This document shows, piece after piece, positions 1-5,809 of a DNA stretch of 23,444 nucleotides (its first letter is position 1; each line of letters starts with the position of its first letter). Under the pieces are notes generated by a model, which did not search any database, was not told the origin of the DNA, and saw only the letters and a program-made list of their open reading frames with translations. The position numbers and the translations under genes are program-made. The stretch comes from Oscillospiraceae bacterium. Lineage in GTDB: Bacteria > Bacillota > Clostridia > Oscillospirales > JAKOTC01. The DNA lies in contig DAOPZJ010000032.1 in assembly GCA_035353335.1 (NCBI GenBank), forward strand, positions 1 through 23,444, read 5' to 3'.

Positions 1-55
1 AAGACACTGGCCTCTCACGCCGGTAACATGAGTTCGAATCTCATACGGGTCACCA
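1..55 (+). tRNA. tRNA-Glu (anticodon CTC), 5' end outside window
   Basis: Only the 3' two thirds are present. The anticodon stem 7-11/19-23 (ctggc/gccgg, one T-G pair) closes a seven-base loop, ctctcac, with anticodon CTC at 14-16, which reads Glu GAG codons. The T arm is 28-32/40-44 with loop ttcgaat. The acceptor 3' strand acgggtc (45-51), discriminator A and encoded CCA (53-55) complete the molecule. The first roughly 20 bases (acceptor 5' strand and part of the D arm) lie left of the window. It probably belongs to a tRNA/5S operon continuing rightward. Confidence 0.93.
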
Positions 56-252
56 AACAACTCCGGAGGAGTTGTTACGAAGAAACTGCGTTTCTTCTCC
101 CATGACCAGCAGCTCCATCTTAACGCAAGCGAGATGTTCTCGACCAAGACCAACGATCCTTCCTCTGCCCGACCGATCGGGACTAACAGCACGCTGAATG
201 CTGTACCACAAAAGGGTAACCCGCCCCATACAGGAGCGTTTACCATATATCT
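56..252 (+). other. hairpin-rich spacer between tRNA-Glu and 5S rRNA
   Basis: No credible protein gene is present. The stretch is a chain of small hairpins: 56-64/68-76 (9 bp, loop gga), 79-86/90-97 (8 bp, loop tgc), 130-134/138-142 (cgaga/tctcg), 168-172/177-181 (cccga/tcggg), 186-191/199-204 (acagca/tgctgt), and 215-219/240-244 with an inner helix 222-227/233-238 (one mismatch). The first two have no proper U tract, so they look like processing signals rather than terminators. The rest could be precursor spacer folded for processing of a tRNA-5S transcript, or an unrecognised RNA. Confidence 0.5.
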
Positions 253-369
253 TGCCGGTGTCGATTGCTTTGAGGCTCCACCCGTTCCCATTCCGAACAC
301 GGTAGTTAAGCTCACGGTCGCTCAAAATACTTGGCTGGTAACGGCCTGGGAAAATAGGTGACGCCGGCA
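253..369 (+). rRNA. rrf: 5S ribosomal RNA
   Basis: 117 nt. The conserved 5S core cccgttccca...ccgaacacgg...gttaagctc is present at about 280-313. Helix I is complete over ten pairs: tgccggtgtc (253-262) with gacgccggca (360-369), including one T-G pair. The length fits a bacterial 5S. No 23S 3' end is visible just upstream, so this copy follows tRNA-Glu directly, as in a tRNA-5S arrangement rather than the usual 16S-23S-5S tail. It is followed by an intrinsic terminator at 382-407. Confidence 0.96.
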
Positions 370-381
370 CAGAAACGATGG

Positions 382-407
382 AAAACAGCTTGAATAAAGC
401 TGTTTTT
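382..407 (+). terminator. intrinsic terminator of the tRNA-Glu/5S transcript
   Basis: A 10-bp A/T-flanked stem, aaaacagctt with aagctgtttt, closes a 5-base loop and runs into a T tract, 13 bases after the 5S 3' end. Confidence 0.85.
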
Positions 408-450
408 GTCGTTTATCGAGACCGCTGATACGGTTTGTACTTAAAAAGAG

Positions 451-456
451 TATACT
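451..456 (+). promoter_or_regulatory. candidate -10 box for the downstream tRNA
   Basis: TATACT lies 11 bases before the tRNA 5' end, so initiation would fall about five bases upstream of the mature tRNA. No good -35 box is seen at 16-18 bp spacing, hence low confidence. Confidence 0.4.
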
Positions 457-467
457 GTAGGCGGTAC

Positions 468-544
468 GGGCTCTTAGCTCAGTTGGTTAGAGCTACCGGC
501 TCATAACCGGTTGGTCCCGGGTTCGAGTCCCTGAGAGCCCACCA
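468..544 (+). tRNA. tRNA with CAT anticodon (elongator Met or Ile2)
   Basis: 77 nt with encoded CCA. Acceptor gggctct/agagccc is perfect; the D stem gctc/gagc and anticodon stem accgg/ccggt are intact. The loop ctcataa gives anticodon CAT. The T stem ccggg/ccctg has one C-T mismatch at its second pair. It is not initiator tRNA because the anticodon stem lacks the three G-C pairs of fMet. CAT can be elongator Met or, if TilS modifies C34 to lysidine, Ile reading ATA; sequence alone does not settle this by eye. Confidence 0.93.
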
Positions 545-546
545 AG

Positions 547-575
547 AAAAACACTTGCTTTCGCAAGTGTTTTTT
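547..575 (+). terminator. strong intrinsic terminator after the CAT tRNA
   Basis: A 12-bp stem, aaaaacacttgc (547-558) with gcaagtgttttt (563-574), a tttc tetraloop and a T tract follow two bases after the tRNA CCA. Confidence 0.92.
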
Positions 576-578
576 CAG

Positions 579-749
579 TTATATTCGTCCCTTTGGGACG
601 AGTGATATTTACTTTGTAAGTGAAATTCGGCTGCGCCGAGTGATATTGTCTGCGGACAGTTGGGAAGGGACGAATATAATATCACTGCGAAGCAATATCA
701 CTGTTCGCTAAGTGAACAATATCACTGCGAGGAATTCGAGTAATTTCAC
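579..749. repeat. GTGATATT multi-hairpin intergenic array
   Basis: Octamer gtgatatt occurs at 602-609 and 640-647, with the variant gtgaaatt at 620-627. The reverse complement aatatcac occurs at 678-685, 694-701 and 718-725, with aatttcac at 742-749. Between units lie tiny palindromes: cggctgcgccg, gtctgcggac, tgcgaagca and tgttcgctaagtgaaca. A perfect 13-bp inverted pair, ttatattcgtccc (579-591) and gggacgaatataa (667-679), frames the left half. Forward units lie left and reverse units right, so the array is roughly mirror-symmetric. It carries no gene. Similar AT-octamer/hairpin mosaics are, to my knowledge, common between genes in Oscillospiraceae genomes. The rest of the gap (750-830) shows nothing I recognise. 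Confidence 0.75.
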
Positions 750-830
750 TTAAAATTTCAAATACGCTTTGGTGTGTTTTTCCGTTAATAGCTCTTTCTG
801 TAAAAGATACAGATGTATTATTTAGATTAC

Positions 831-859
831 TTGTTATGAGGTCTTCTACATTATATAAT
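831..859 (+). promoter_or_regulatory. sigma-A promoter of the APH-fold kinase gene
   Basis: TTGTTA (831-836), 17-bp spacer, TATAAT (854-859). The predicted start is near 866, giving a leader of about 32 nt containing a gggga ribosome binding site. Confidence 0.65.
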
Positions 860-897
860 AAATTATCATCGCAAAGATTGAAGATTGGGGAAACAGA

Positions 898-1839
898 ATG
901 AGCGAAAGCTTGAAGGTAAAATTAGATAATGAATACGGAATTAAGTTAATTTCGTTAAATGCGGTTCCAGCAGGGTGGTCGGCAGAAGCGTGGAGAGTGA
1001 GTGCCGAGGACAGCGAGTATTTTTTGAAAGTGTATGACAAACAAAAGCGCTCGATAAAATGCTGGATAGAGCGTATTGATAAATACATGCCGGTGGTACT
1101 TTGGCTGTCTCAGAATACCGTACTTACGAAAAACATGGTCGCACCGTTGTTGACGAAAAACGGCACGTATAAATGGGAAGACGATGAATTTTTATACCTT
1201 GTGTTTCCCTATATTGACGGAAAGACTATCGAGGGAGAAGAATTAAGTTCGGGGCAGATACGCGAACTGGCGAAAACGATTGCTCATTTACATAGTTATG
1301 GGGCGGAGATACCGGTTCCAACAGAGGGTATGAAAGAGACATTTGACGTTTCGTTTTGCATGGAATTGACAGAGTGGTTGGTAAATTCGGAACTGAAAGA
1401 GCTGCTCGCACAATATACTGAGACGATTAGCAATTTTGCGGGAGAACTCGAAAAAAGAGCTTTTCAATTACGGAAAGCGGATTTGAAGTTTGTGCTTTGC
1501 CATACAGATATCCATGGGTGGAATTTGATGCAAACGGACAAGCTTATTTTGATCGACTGGGAAGGGCTGAAGCTCGCGCCGCCCGAAGCCGATCTGTTTT
1601 CGTTCACCGAAACCTTCTTTTTCGGATATGCATGGGAGGAATTCTTGAATGAATACCGTGATGTACATCCGGATTTTAAATTTGATCCGGAAGTGATGCG
1701 ATTTTACCGGCTGCGTCGTCGGATAGAGGATATTCACGCTTTTGCTAAGAGCGTTTTGTTCGATGGGCTTACAAAAGAGGAAAAAGATCGGGCGATGTGG
1801 TATTTGAATCGTGAATGCGGGTTTTTATGTGATATGTGA
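898..1839 (+). CDS. APH-fold phosphotransferase (aminoglycoside phosphotransferase/choline kinase family)
   Basis: 313 residues, the usual length for the family, which transfers phosphate from ATP to a hydroxyl of a small molecule. Visible motifs: beta-strand lysine FLKVY (K44) for ATP; hinge-like LVFPYIDG (101-108); catalytic loop HTDIHGWN (202-209; D204 base, N209 metal); and IDWEG (219-223), which replaces DFG and places metal ligand D220. The loop plus APPEADLF (227-234) resembles the spectinomycin kinase APH(9) branch more than APH(3'), but the substrate cannot be read; homoserine, choline or thiosugar kinases share the fold. It is a cytosolic protein with its own promoter and a terminator at 1851. 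The start is set by gggga 8 bases before ATG. Its coding sequence looks more AT-rich than its neighbours and it sits next to a tRNA, which could mean acquisition. Confidence 0.85.
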   Translation: MSESLKVKLDNEYGIKLISLNAVPAGWSAEAWRVSAEDSEYFLKVYDKQKRSIKCWIERIDKYMPVVLWLSQNTVLTKNMVAPLLTKNGTYKWEDDEFLYLVFPYIDGKTIEGEELSSGQIRELAKTIAHLHSYGAEIPVPTEGMKETFDVSFCMELTEWLVNSELKELLAQYTETISNFAGELEKRAFQLRKADLKFVLCHTDIHGWNLMQTDKLILIDWEGLKLAPPEADLFSFTETFFFGYAWEEFLNEYRDVHPDFKFDPEVMRFYRLRRRIEDIHAFAKSVLFDGLTKEEKDRAMWYLNRECGFLCDM

Positions 1840-1850
1840 GTAAAAATACG

Positions 1851-1880
1851 AAACCGCTTCAAAAAGAAGCGGTTTGTTTA
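1851..1880. terminator. terminator between convergent genes
   Basis: Perfect 10-bp stem aaaccgcttc (1851-1860) and gaagcggttt (1866-1875), loop aaaaa, then tgttta. It ends the kinase transcript and could also stop the oppositely directed ribokinase transcript. Confidence 0.8.
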
Positions 1881-1925
1881 TCTTATTTCATCCTGATAAT
1901 ACTACATAAAGCTGATTATACTTGA

Positions 1926-2852
1926 TTAATGCTCCTGAGTTTTTATAAACGCTTCGACTTCGGCAAGGGTCGGAATAGAGTCTATGACACCGAATTTGGT
2001 CACCGAGAGGGCAGCGGCATGGCTTGCAAGGAGTATGGATTCCTCGATAGACTTATCCTGTGCAATGCTCGCCATCAGCGCGCCGCTGAAACAATCACCG
2101 GCGCCTGTGGTATCGACTGCGTTTACCTTTGGCGTATTAAAAAACTTGCCGCCGTTCTTAGTCACGAGCACAGAACCCTCGCTGCCGAGTGTGATGATGG
2201 CGACTTGGACGCCTCTGTCCAAAAACCATTTGCCCGCTTTGCAAGCCGATTCGAAATCGCTCACGGGGATACCGGTCAGAGCTTTTGCCTCGTGTTCGTT
2301 TGGCTTGATGCAATTGATGTATTGATAGAGGTCTTGCGGAAGAGCGAACGCCGGAGCAGGATCGAGCAGTGTTTTAACGCCCAGTCCCGAAACTTTTTTC
2401 AAACCGTAGGCGACGACTTCCGGCTGGTTTTCCAGTTGAAACCCGACGATTCCGGAGTCGCACAGAACATCCAAGGAGGCATCAATATCCGCCTTTGAAA
2501 GGTTATAATTTGCTCCGGGTACGACTGTGATTTGGTTGCGGCCGTTCTCGTCCACCATGATCACGCTTAGGCCGGTGCGGGCGCATTCGTCAATGACCAT
2601 GCGGCTTCTGTCAATGTCCAGACGGTCATACATCGCAAGCGCGTCTTGCCCGTTATGATCGGCACCGATCCGTCCGATAAATCGGGTTTTTGCGCCCATT
2701 TTCGAAGCCGCGACGGCTTGATTGGAGCCCTTACCGCCGCTGCTTTCACTGTAGGACTGCGCGATAACGGTCTCGCCTTCATGCGGCAGCGCTTTGCATT
2801 TTAAGGACTGGTCGAGATTATAACTGCCGACGACGGTGACGGGTTTATACAT
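1926..2852 (-). CDS. rbsK: ribokinase (PfkB family sugar kinase)
   Basis: 308 residues, the typical ribokinase length. PfkB signature 1 is GGKGSNQAVAASKMG (39-53) and signature 2 is DTTGAGDCFSGAL (247-259) with catalytic base D253 and the anion hole GAGD. N-terminal GSYNLD (9-14) holds the sugar-contacting Asp14, as in ribokinases (GxxNxD). KPNEHEA (183-189) matches the NxxE motif for Mg/phosphate. It would phosphorylate D-ribose (or deoxyribose) at O5 in the cytosol, feeding the pentose phosphate pathway. No rbs transporter or rbsD is adjacent, so it is a stand-alone salvage gene. The start is fixed by GGAGGT six bases upstream and a good promoter. Substrate choice within PfkB is an inference. 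Confidence 0.88.
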   Translation of the reverse strand: MYKPVTVVGSYNLDQSLKCKALPHEGETVIAQSYSESSGGKGSNQAVAASKMGAKTRFIGRIGADHNGQDALAMYDRLDIDRSRMVIDECARTGLSVIMVDENGRNQITVVPGANYNLSKADIDASLDVLCDSGIVGFQLENQPEVVAYGLKKVSGLGVKTLLDPAPAFALPQDLYQYINCIKPNEHEAKALTGIPVSDFESACKAGKWFLDRGVQVAIITLGSEGSVLVTKNGGKFFNTPKVNAVDTTGAGDCFSGALMASIAQDKSIEESILLASHAAALSVTKFGVIDSIPTLAEVEAFIKTQEH

Positions 2853-2888
2853 AAAAGTACCTCCGTGATCTGATCGGAATTAGGAGAA

Positions 2889-2917
2889 AGTGTAGCACAG
2901 ATCGGTGAGATGTTCAA
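2889..2917 (-). promoter_or_regulatory. sigma-A promoter of the ribokinase gene
   Basis: On the minus strand: TTGAAC (2917-2912), 17-bp spacer, TACACT (2894-2889) with a TGC extended -10. The leader is about 30 nt and contains GGAGGT at 2864-2859. Confidence 0.7.
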
Positions 2918-2983
2918 GCACCGCACGGTTGCCGGATGGGTTTAATACAAGTTTGCTTTTATCATTGATAGCGGAAGAAGCAT

Positions 2984-3012
2984 TTGAATGATATCGGAAT
3001 TTGTAGTATTAT
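2984..3012 (+). promoter_or_regulatory. sigma-A promoter of the zinc-ribbon gene
   Basis: TTGAAT (2984-2989), 17-bp spacer, TATTAT (3007-3012). Predicted initiation near 3019, 25 bases before the ATG. It places the upstream in-frame TTG (2984) inside the -35 box, so the protein must start at 3044. Confidence 0.75.
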
Positions 3013-3043
3013 AAAACTAAATTTAAATAGGGGGAAGAAAGGC

Positions 3044-3277
3044 ATGAAATGTCCGCGCTGCGGCAGTTTGAACCTACTTGTAACCACCGAGCAGTTGAGC
3101 GCAAAGACCCGCGAGAGAGCACCTGGCTGCCTTTGGAGCATCGGGCGGGCGTTGTTAATTATATGTACATGCGGGCTTTGGCTGCTGGTCGGAAGACGCA
3201 GAGGGACAGCCAAGACCAAATTCAAGAATCAGACCGTCGCCATTTGCCAGAGCTGCGGCAATCAGTGGAGGGTGTAA
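3044..3277 (+). CDS. small two-CxxC zinc-ribbon membrane protein
   Basis: 77 residues. It begins MKCPRCGS and ends with CQSCGNQWRV: two CxxC knuckles, at residues 3-6 and about 69-72, which can together bind one zinc as a split ribbon. Between them lies a hydrophobic stretch, ALLIICTCGLWLLVG, likely a single membrane segment, followed by the basic stop GRRRGTAKTK. The topology would put both knuckles either on the same side as a hairpin-dipping loop or on opposite sides; the sequence does not say. Zinc-ribbon plus transmembrane proteins of this size are widespread and mostly uncharacterised. The start was chosen at 3044 because gggggaagaaagg lies directly upstream and the promoter excludes longer starts. 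It is monocistronic, with a convergent neighbour 51 bases away. Confidence 0.8.
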   Translation: MKCPRCGSLNLLVTTEQLSAKTRERAPGCLWSIGRALLIICTCGLWLLVGRRRGTAKTKFKNQTVAICQSCGNQWRV

Positions 3278-3328
3278 GATACTTATAACGGGTTGGGATA
3301 TCCTGCTAAGTTATATTTTATTAAAGTA

Positions 3329-3550
3329 TTATCTCCTTAAGTCATCTTGTAATTCGAGCGCCCGTTTATAAAGCGGGTCGTATTCGCAGCCGCAGCTGCC
3401 GCATTCGGAATCGGCCTGCTCAATGGCTTTGATCAGGTCATCGCCGTTCTTATCGCCCGAGAGCCAGGCTTTGGCGGGCATTGCGATCAAATCCCAGTTG
3501 GATTGGGAAAATTTTGTGAGGATTCCGATCAATTCATCGCCGCGTTCCAT
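3329..3550 (-). CDS. 73-residue acidic protein of unknown function
   Basis: I do not recognise this family. It is acidic, begins MERGDELIGILTKFSQSNWD and carries a central MPAKAWLSGDKNGDDLIKAI, which looks like a helical, possibly ligand- or protein-binding segment. A cysteine cluster, CGSCGC (residues 50-55), could bind a metal or form disulfides, and a short helical tail ends the protein. AAAGGAG eight bases before ATG makes a real gene likely. No membrane segment or signal is seen. Upstream on the minus strand a TTGACA (3637-3632) lacks a convincing -10 box at standard spacing; TATCCC or TATAAC are weak candidates. The neighbours give no functional hint. Confidence 0.68.
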   Translation of the reverse strand: MERGDELIGILTKFSQSNWDLIAMPAKAWLSGDKNGDDLIKAIEQADSECGSCGCEYDPLYKRALELQDDLRR

Positions 3551-3935
3551 ATTGTTTACTCCTTTATATTCCGTTTCGGAAGCAGATATATTGTTATACG
3601 ATCTTCAGGGATAATTCCGAAATCTTCTATATGTCAAAAGTAAAAAGACTTATAAAAAATCAGGTTGATTCGGAGATGCAAATGATTCGTCGGCGAGATC
3701 GGATATACGGTCTCAATCGCAAGCCTATAATAAAAATCCTGCCCGTTTAGGGCAGGATTTACTTTTTGGTACTGCATGTGAACTTTTAATTATAATAATG
3801 CATTTGACGGTTATAAAACCGCGAAGCGACGAAAGCATCGCTTCCTGCGTTCACGCCGAGGACGGTAGCGCGTGCTATATGGCTTTCGGGATGCAGATGA
3901 TATGACGCGTTTGAGACCGGCATCAAGCCGGACAC
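3551..3935. other. gene-free interval with hairpins
   Basis: No coding region with a ribosome binding site is seen. It holds the upstream region of the 73-residue gene, a strong terminator hairpin (3734-3760, listed separately), a 7-bp hairpin gaagcga/tcgcttc (3823-3844) and a 5-bp hairpin ccggc/gccgg (3917-3931) just beyond the stop of the membrane-protein gene. A TATAAT-like box on the minus strand near 3790-3795 has only a poor -35 box. Nothing else is recognised. Confidence 0.55.
3734..3767. terminator. bidirectional intrinsic terminator
   Basis: Perfect 11-bp stem aaatcctgccc (3734-3744) and gggcaggattt (3750-3760) with loop gttta. Read on the minus strand it is followed by a T-rich tract (tttttatta), so it can end the transcript of the upstream membrane-protein genes. 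On the plus strand it is followed by actttttgg. Confidence 0.8.
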
Positions 3936-5627
3936 TTAACCTTGGGCTGCGGCTTTTCTGATGTATGTGACATACTTAAAATCAGTGGGCAAGCCGGGAA
4001 TCGTAAGTCCGTACCGGTCGACAGAGTGGGCATCATCGCGGACGAAATCGGTGTTGAGTATTTGCCGAACTTCATCGCTCAAATTGCCGGCTCTGATTTC
4101 AAAGACAAAGACGATCTGAGCTTCGTTCAACTGTTTGAGAAGATTTTCGCCGAACCAATTATAGTCCCCGGTGAAATTTGCGGGATCCTGGACAAAAACA
4201 GGGCCGAGCGGCGAGTGCTTGGTCAGACCGTAAAAGAACACGCCGCCGTCATTGAAACCGAGGAATTGGTAGCGGTCGATTCCTTTTTCATCGAGCAGCG
4301 CATCGACGTATTCGGCCTGTTCGGTCATGATTTGAAAATTTGAAGTGATGTCATGATCAAACGAGAAATACGGCACAAAAATGAAATTAATCGAAAGAGC
4401 CGCCAAAATACCGGAAATCAAAATCCGGCATTGTCTGACGCCGAATCCGGCCGATATGCCTTCATCTTCTTTCGGATGCAAAAGCTTCGGTTCGACCGCA
4501 CTTCCGCGAAGAAGCAGCAGGAAAAGCGACAGATAGTAGGGCAGCGCAAAGACGAAATGGTGATAGAAATAGCGTCCGCCGACCGCGACGGCAAACGAAG
4601 AACACAGCAAACCGGCAAAAAGTGCAAAGAATCTCCAAAACCAGCGCAGACGGCCTTTGAGGCCTGCGGTCGGCAGCTCGCGGAAATCCTGAAAGAAATA
4701 GAAAAACAGGGCGATAAACAACAAAGTGATAATGCAGAGAAATACCATCGAGAACGAGCCCATTTCGTTGATGATGTTTATAATATTAAACATTCTTATG
4801 AAAGGCGAACTGCTCGACTCGACCCGGCTCGCAAACATATATTTCAAATAAATCGTGATATAAGGTTTCAGGACGCCTGTGGCGGCCATGGCCCCAACCC
4901 CGATAGCCCCTCCGTATAAAAGAGGGAGGATGTTTTTATAAAGGAAACCGCGCAGACTGTCGATAAACAGGAAAGAAACGCCGATAGCCACCAGCACGAA
5001 CGGTTCTTTTAAAAGTCCGGCGAAGGCAAGCATCAAACCGGATAAAATCACTTTCGGAGAATAAAATTTCAGTTTCGATGCATCGCTGTCGTAAATCAAA
5101 AGCAGATAGAAATCGACGAACACAATGCCCATCGCTTCAATCTGTATGTAACCGCTTCGGGTTTGGGCATATAGCATCATCATCATGCCGAACAGAAGCG
5201 AACTCAGAATAGCTGCAGTTGTAATGATTTTACCGCAGTTTCTTTTGATACAGAGAATGGTGGCGGCAATCGCAGGAGTCAGCATGGTGACCAGCAGGCA
5301 GATGAAACTGAAGATATTCATGGCATAGACGCCGCCTGTCAGTTTCAACGAAAGCGCCGACAGCCAGAAGATACCCGGAGGTTTGTTTTCAAACAGGTCA
5401 ATGTATGGTTTTAAGCCGTTCAGAATGCCCCTGCCGACCGCCCAATAGAGCGGATCGTCAACGCAATAAGCGACATTCAGCTCCGTGCCGAGGCAGGACC
5501 AGCTTTTCCGGAGGGCCGGGATAAAAAAGAGAATGACAAAAAGCAGTCCGCTCAGTAAAAGCAGGAGCAGCTGAAGTTTGCGCGACGAACGGATACGCGT
5601 ATAAATGGGATTTGTTTTCAAGTCCAT
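3936..5627 (-). CDS. GT-C/PMT-like polytopic membrane glycosyltransferase, copy 2
   Basis: 563 residues, very hydrophobic with roughly ten or more membrane segments. After the first segment comes DDPLYWAVGRGILNG (D57, D58) and then PYIDLFENKPPG (D77, E80, K82, P83). This matches the first extracytoplasmic loop of ArnT/PMT/GT39/GT83 lipid-linked sugar transferases, where an Asp is catalytic. The C-terminal 120 residues are soluble and likely extracytoplasmic. Such enzymes move a sugar from a polyprenyl-phosphate donor to protein or envelope glycan; donor and acceptor are unknown here. It is a clear paralogue of the next gene upstream, with co-linear motifs and a shared NTDF(V/I)RDDAHSV near the end. 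A longer in-frame start at 5732 is rejected because it falls upstream of the predicted transcription start; GGAGA precedes the chosen ATG. Confidence 0.82.
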   Translation of the reverse strand: MDLKTNPIYTRIRSSRKLQLLLLLLSGLLFVILFFIPALRKSWSCLGTELNVAYCVDDPLYWAVGRGILNGLKPYIDLFENKPPGIFWLSALSLKLTGGVYAMNIFSFICLLVTMLTPAIAATILCIKRNCGKIITTAAILSSLLFGMMMMLYAQTRSGYIQIEAMGIVFVDFYLLLIYDSDASKLKFYSPKVILSGLMLAFAGLLKEPFVLVAIGVSFLFIDSLRGFLYKNILPLLYGGAIGVGAMAATGVLKPYITIYLKYMFASRVESSSSPFIRMFNIINIINEMGSFSMVFLCIITLLFIALFFYFFQDFRELPTAGLKGRLRWFWRFFALFAGLLCSSFAVAVGGRYFYHHFVFALPYYLSLFLLLLRGSAVEPKLLHPKEDEGISAGFGVRQCRILISGILAALSINFIFVPYFSFDHDITSNFQIMTEQAEYVDALLDEKGIDRYQFLGFNDGGVFFYGLTKHSPLGPVFVQDPANFTGDYNWFGENLLKQLNEAQIVFVFEIRAGNLSDEVRQILNTDFVRDDAHSVDRYGLTIPGLPTDFKYVTYIRKAAAQG

Positions 5628-5666
5628 TGTTGTCTCCGGCGTATGAGAAGAATAGGATAAAATAAC

Positions 5667-5695
5667 AAAAAAATTCACCGATAAACGGCGGTGAA
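5667..5695 (-). terminator. terminator-like hairpin in the leader of copy 2 (possible attenuator)
   Basis: On the minus strand, TTCACCG (5695-5689) pairs with CGGTGAA (5680-5674) around an 8-base loop and is followed by seven T (5673-5667). It lies between the predicted transcription start (about 5716) and the ATG (5627). A smaller hairpin, TGCGTT/AACGCA, precedes it at about 5713-5698. It may attenuate copy 2, or simply terminate the upstream paralogue's transcript. Confidence 0.6.
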
Positions 5696-5722
5696 ATGCG
5701 TTATGAAACGCAAATCGACAAA

Positions 5723-5751
5723 AATATACCACAAGAAGGGGTGTTTGTCAA
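5723..5751 (-). promoter_or_regulatory. near-consensus sigma-A promoter of copy 2
   Basis: On the minus strand: TTGACA (5751-5746), exactly 17 bp, TATATT (5728-5723). Predicted initiation is near 5716, leaving an 88-nt leader with the terminator-like hairpin. So the second paralogue can be expressed separately from the first. Confidence 0.85.
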
Positions 5752-5809
5752 TCGGTCGGCATTGAAAACGCGTTGAAATCACAGGGTTTGACAGAAACGG
5801 CGGAATTTA

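Noticed and set aside
50..370. 106-residue reverse-strand reading frame over the spacer and 5S
   Set aside because: It overlaps a complete 5S rRNA and the tRNA end, with composition typical of a shadow frame.
468..544. Initiator tRNA-fMet
   Set aside because: The anticodon stem lacks the three consecutive G-C pairs and the acceptor has a paired first position, so it is an elongator-type tRNA.
579..749. CRISPR array
   Set aside because: Units are 8 bp, in both orientations, with short palindromic spacers of 10-25 bp and no cas genes; this does not fit CRISPR.
1929..2498. 189-residue plus-strand frame inside the ribokinase gene
   Set aside because: It is antisense to strong PfkB motifs, with no recognisable family or ribosome site.
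3278..3328. Terminator between the zinc-ribbon gene and the 73-residue gene
   Set aside because: Only a 4-5 bp imperfect taac/gtta pairing with a long loop is visible; too weak to list.
5628..5732. N-terminal extension of GT-C copy 2 (35 more residues)
   Set aside because: The upstream ATG lies before the predicted transcription start and overlaps the promoter; the internal ATG has a ribosome site and aligns with copy 1.
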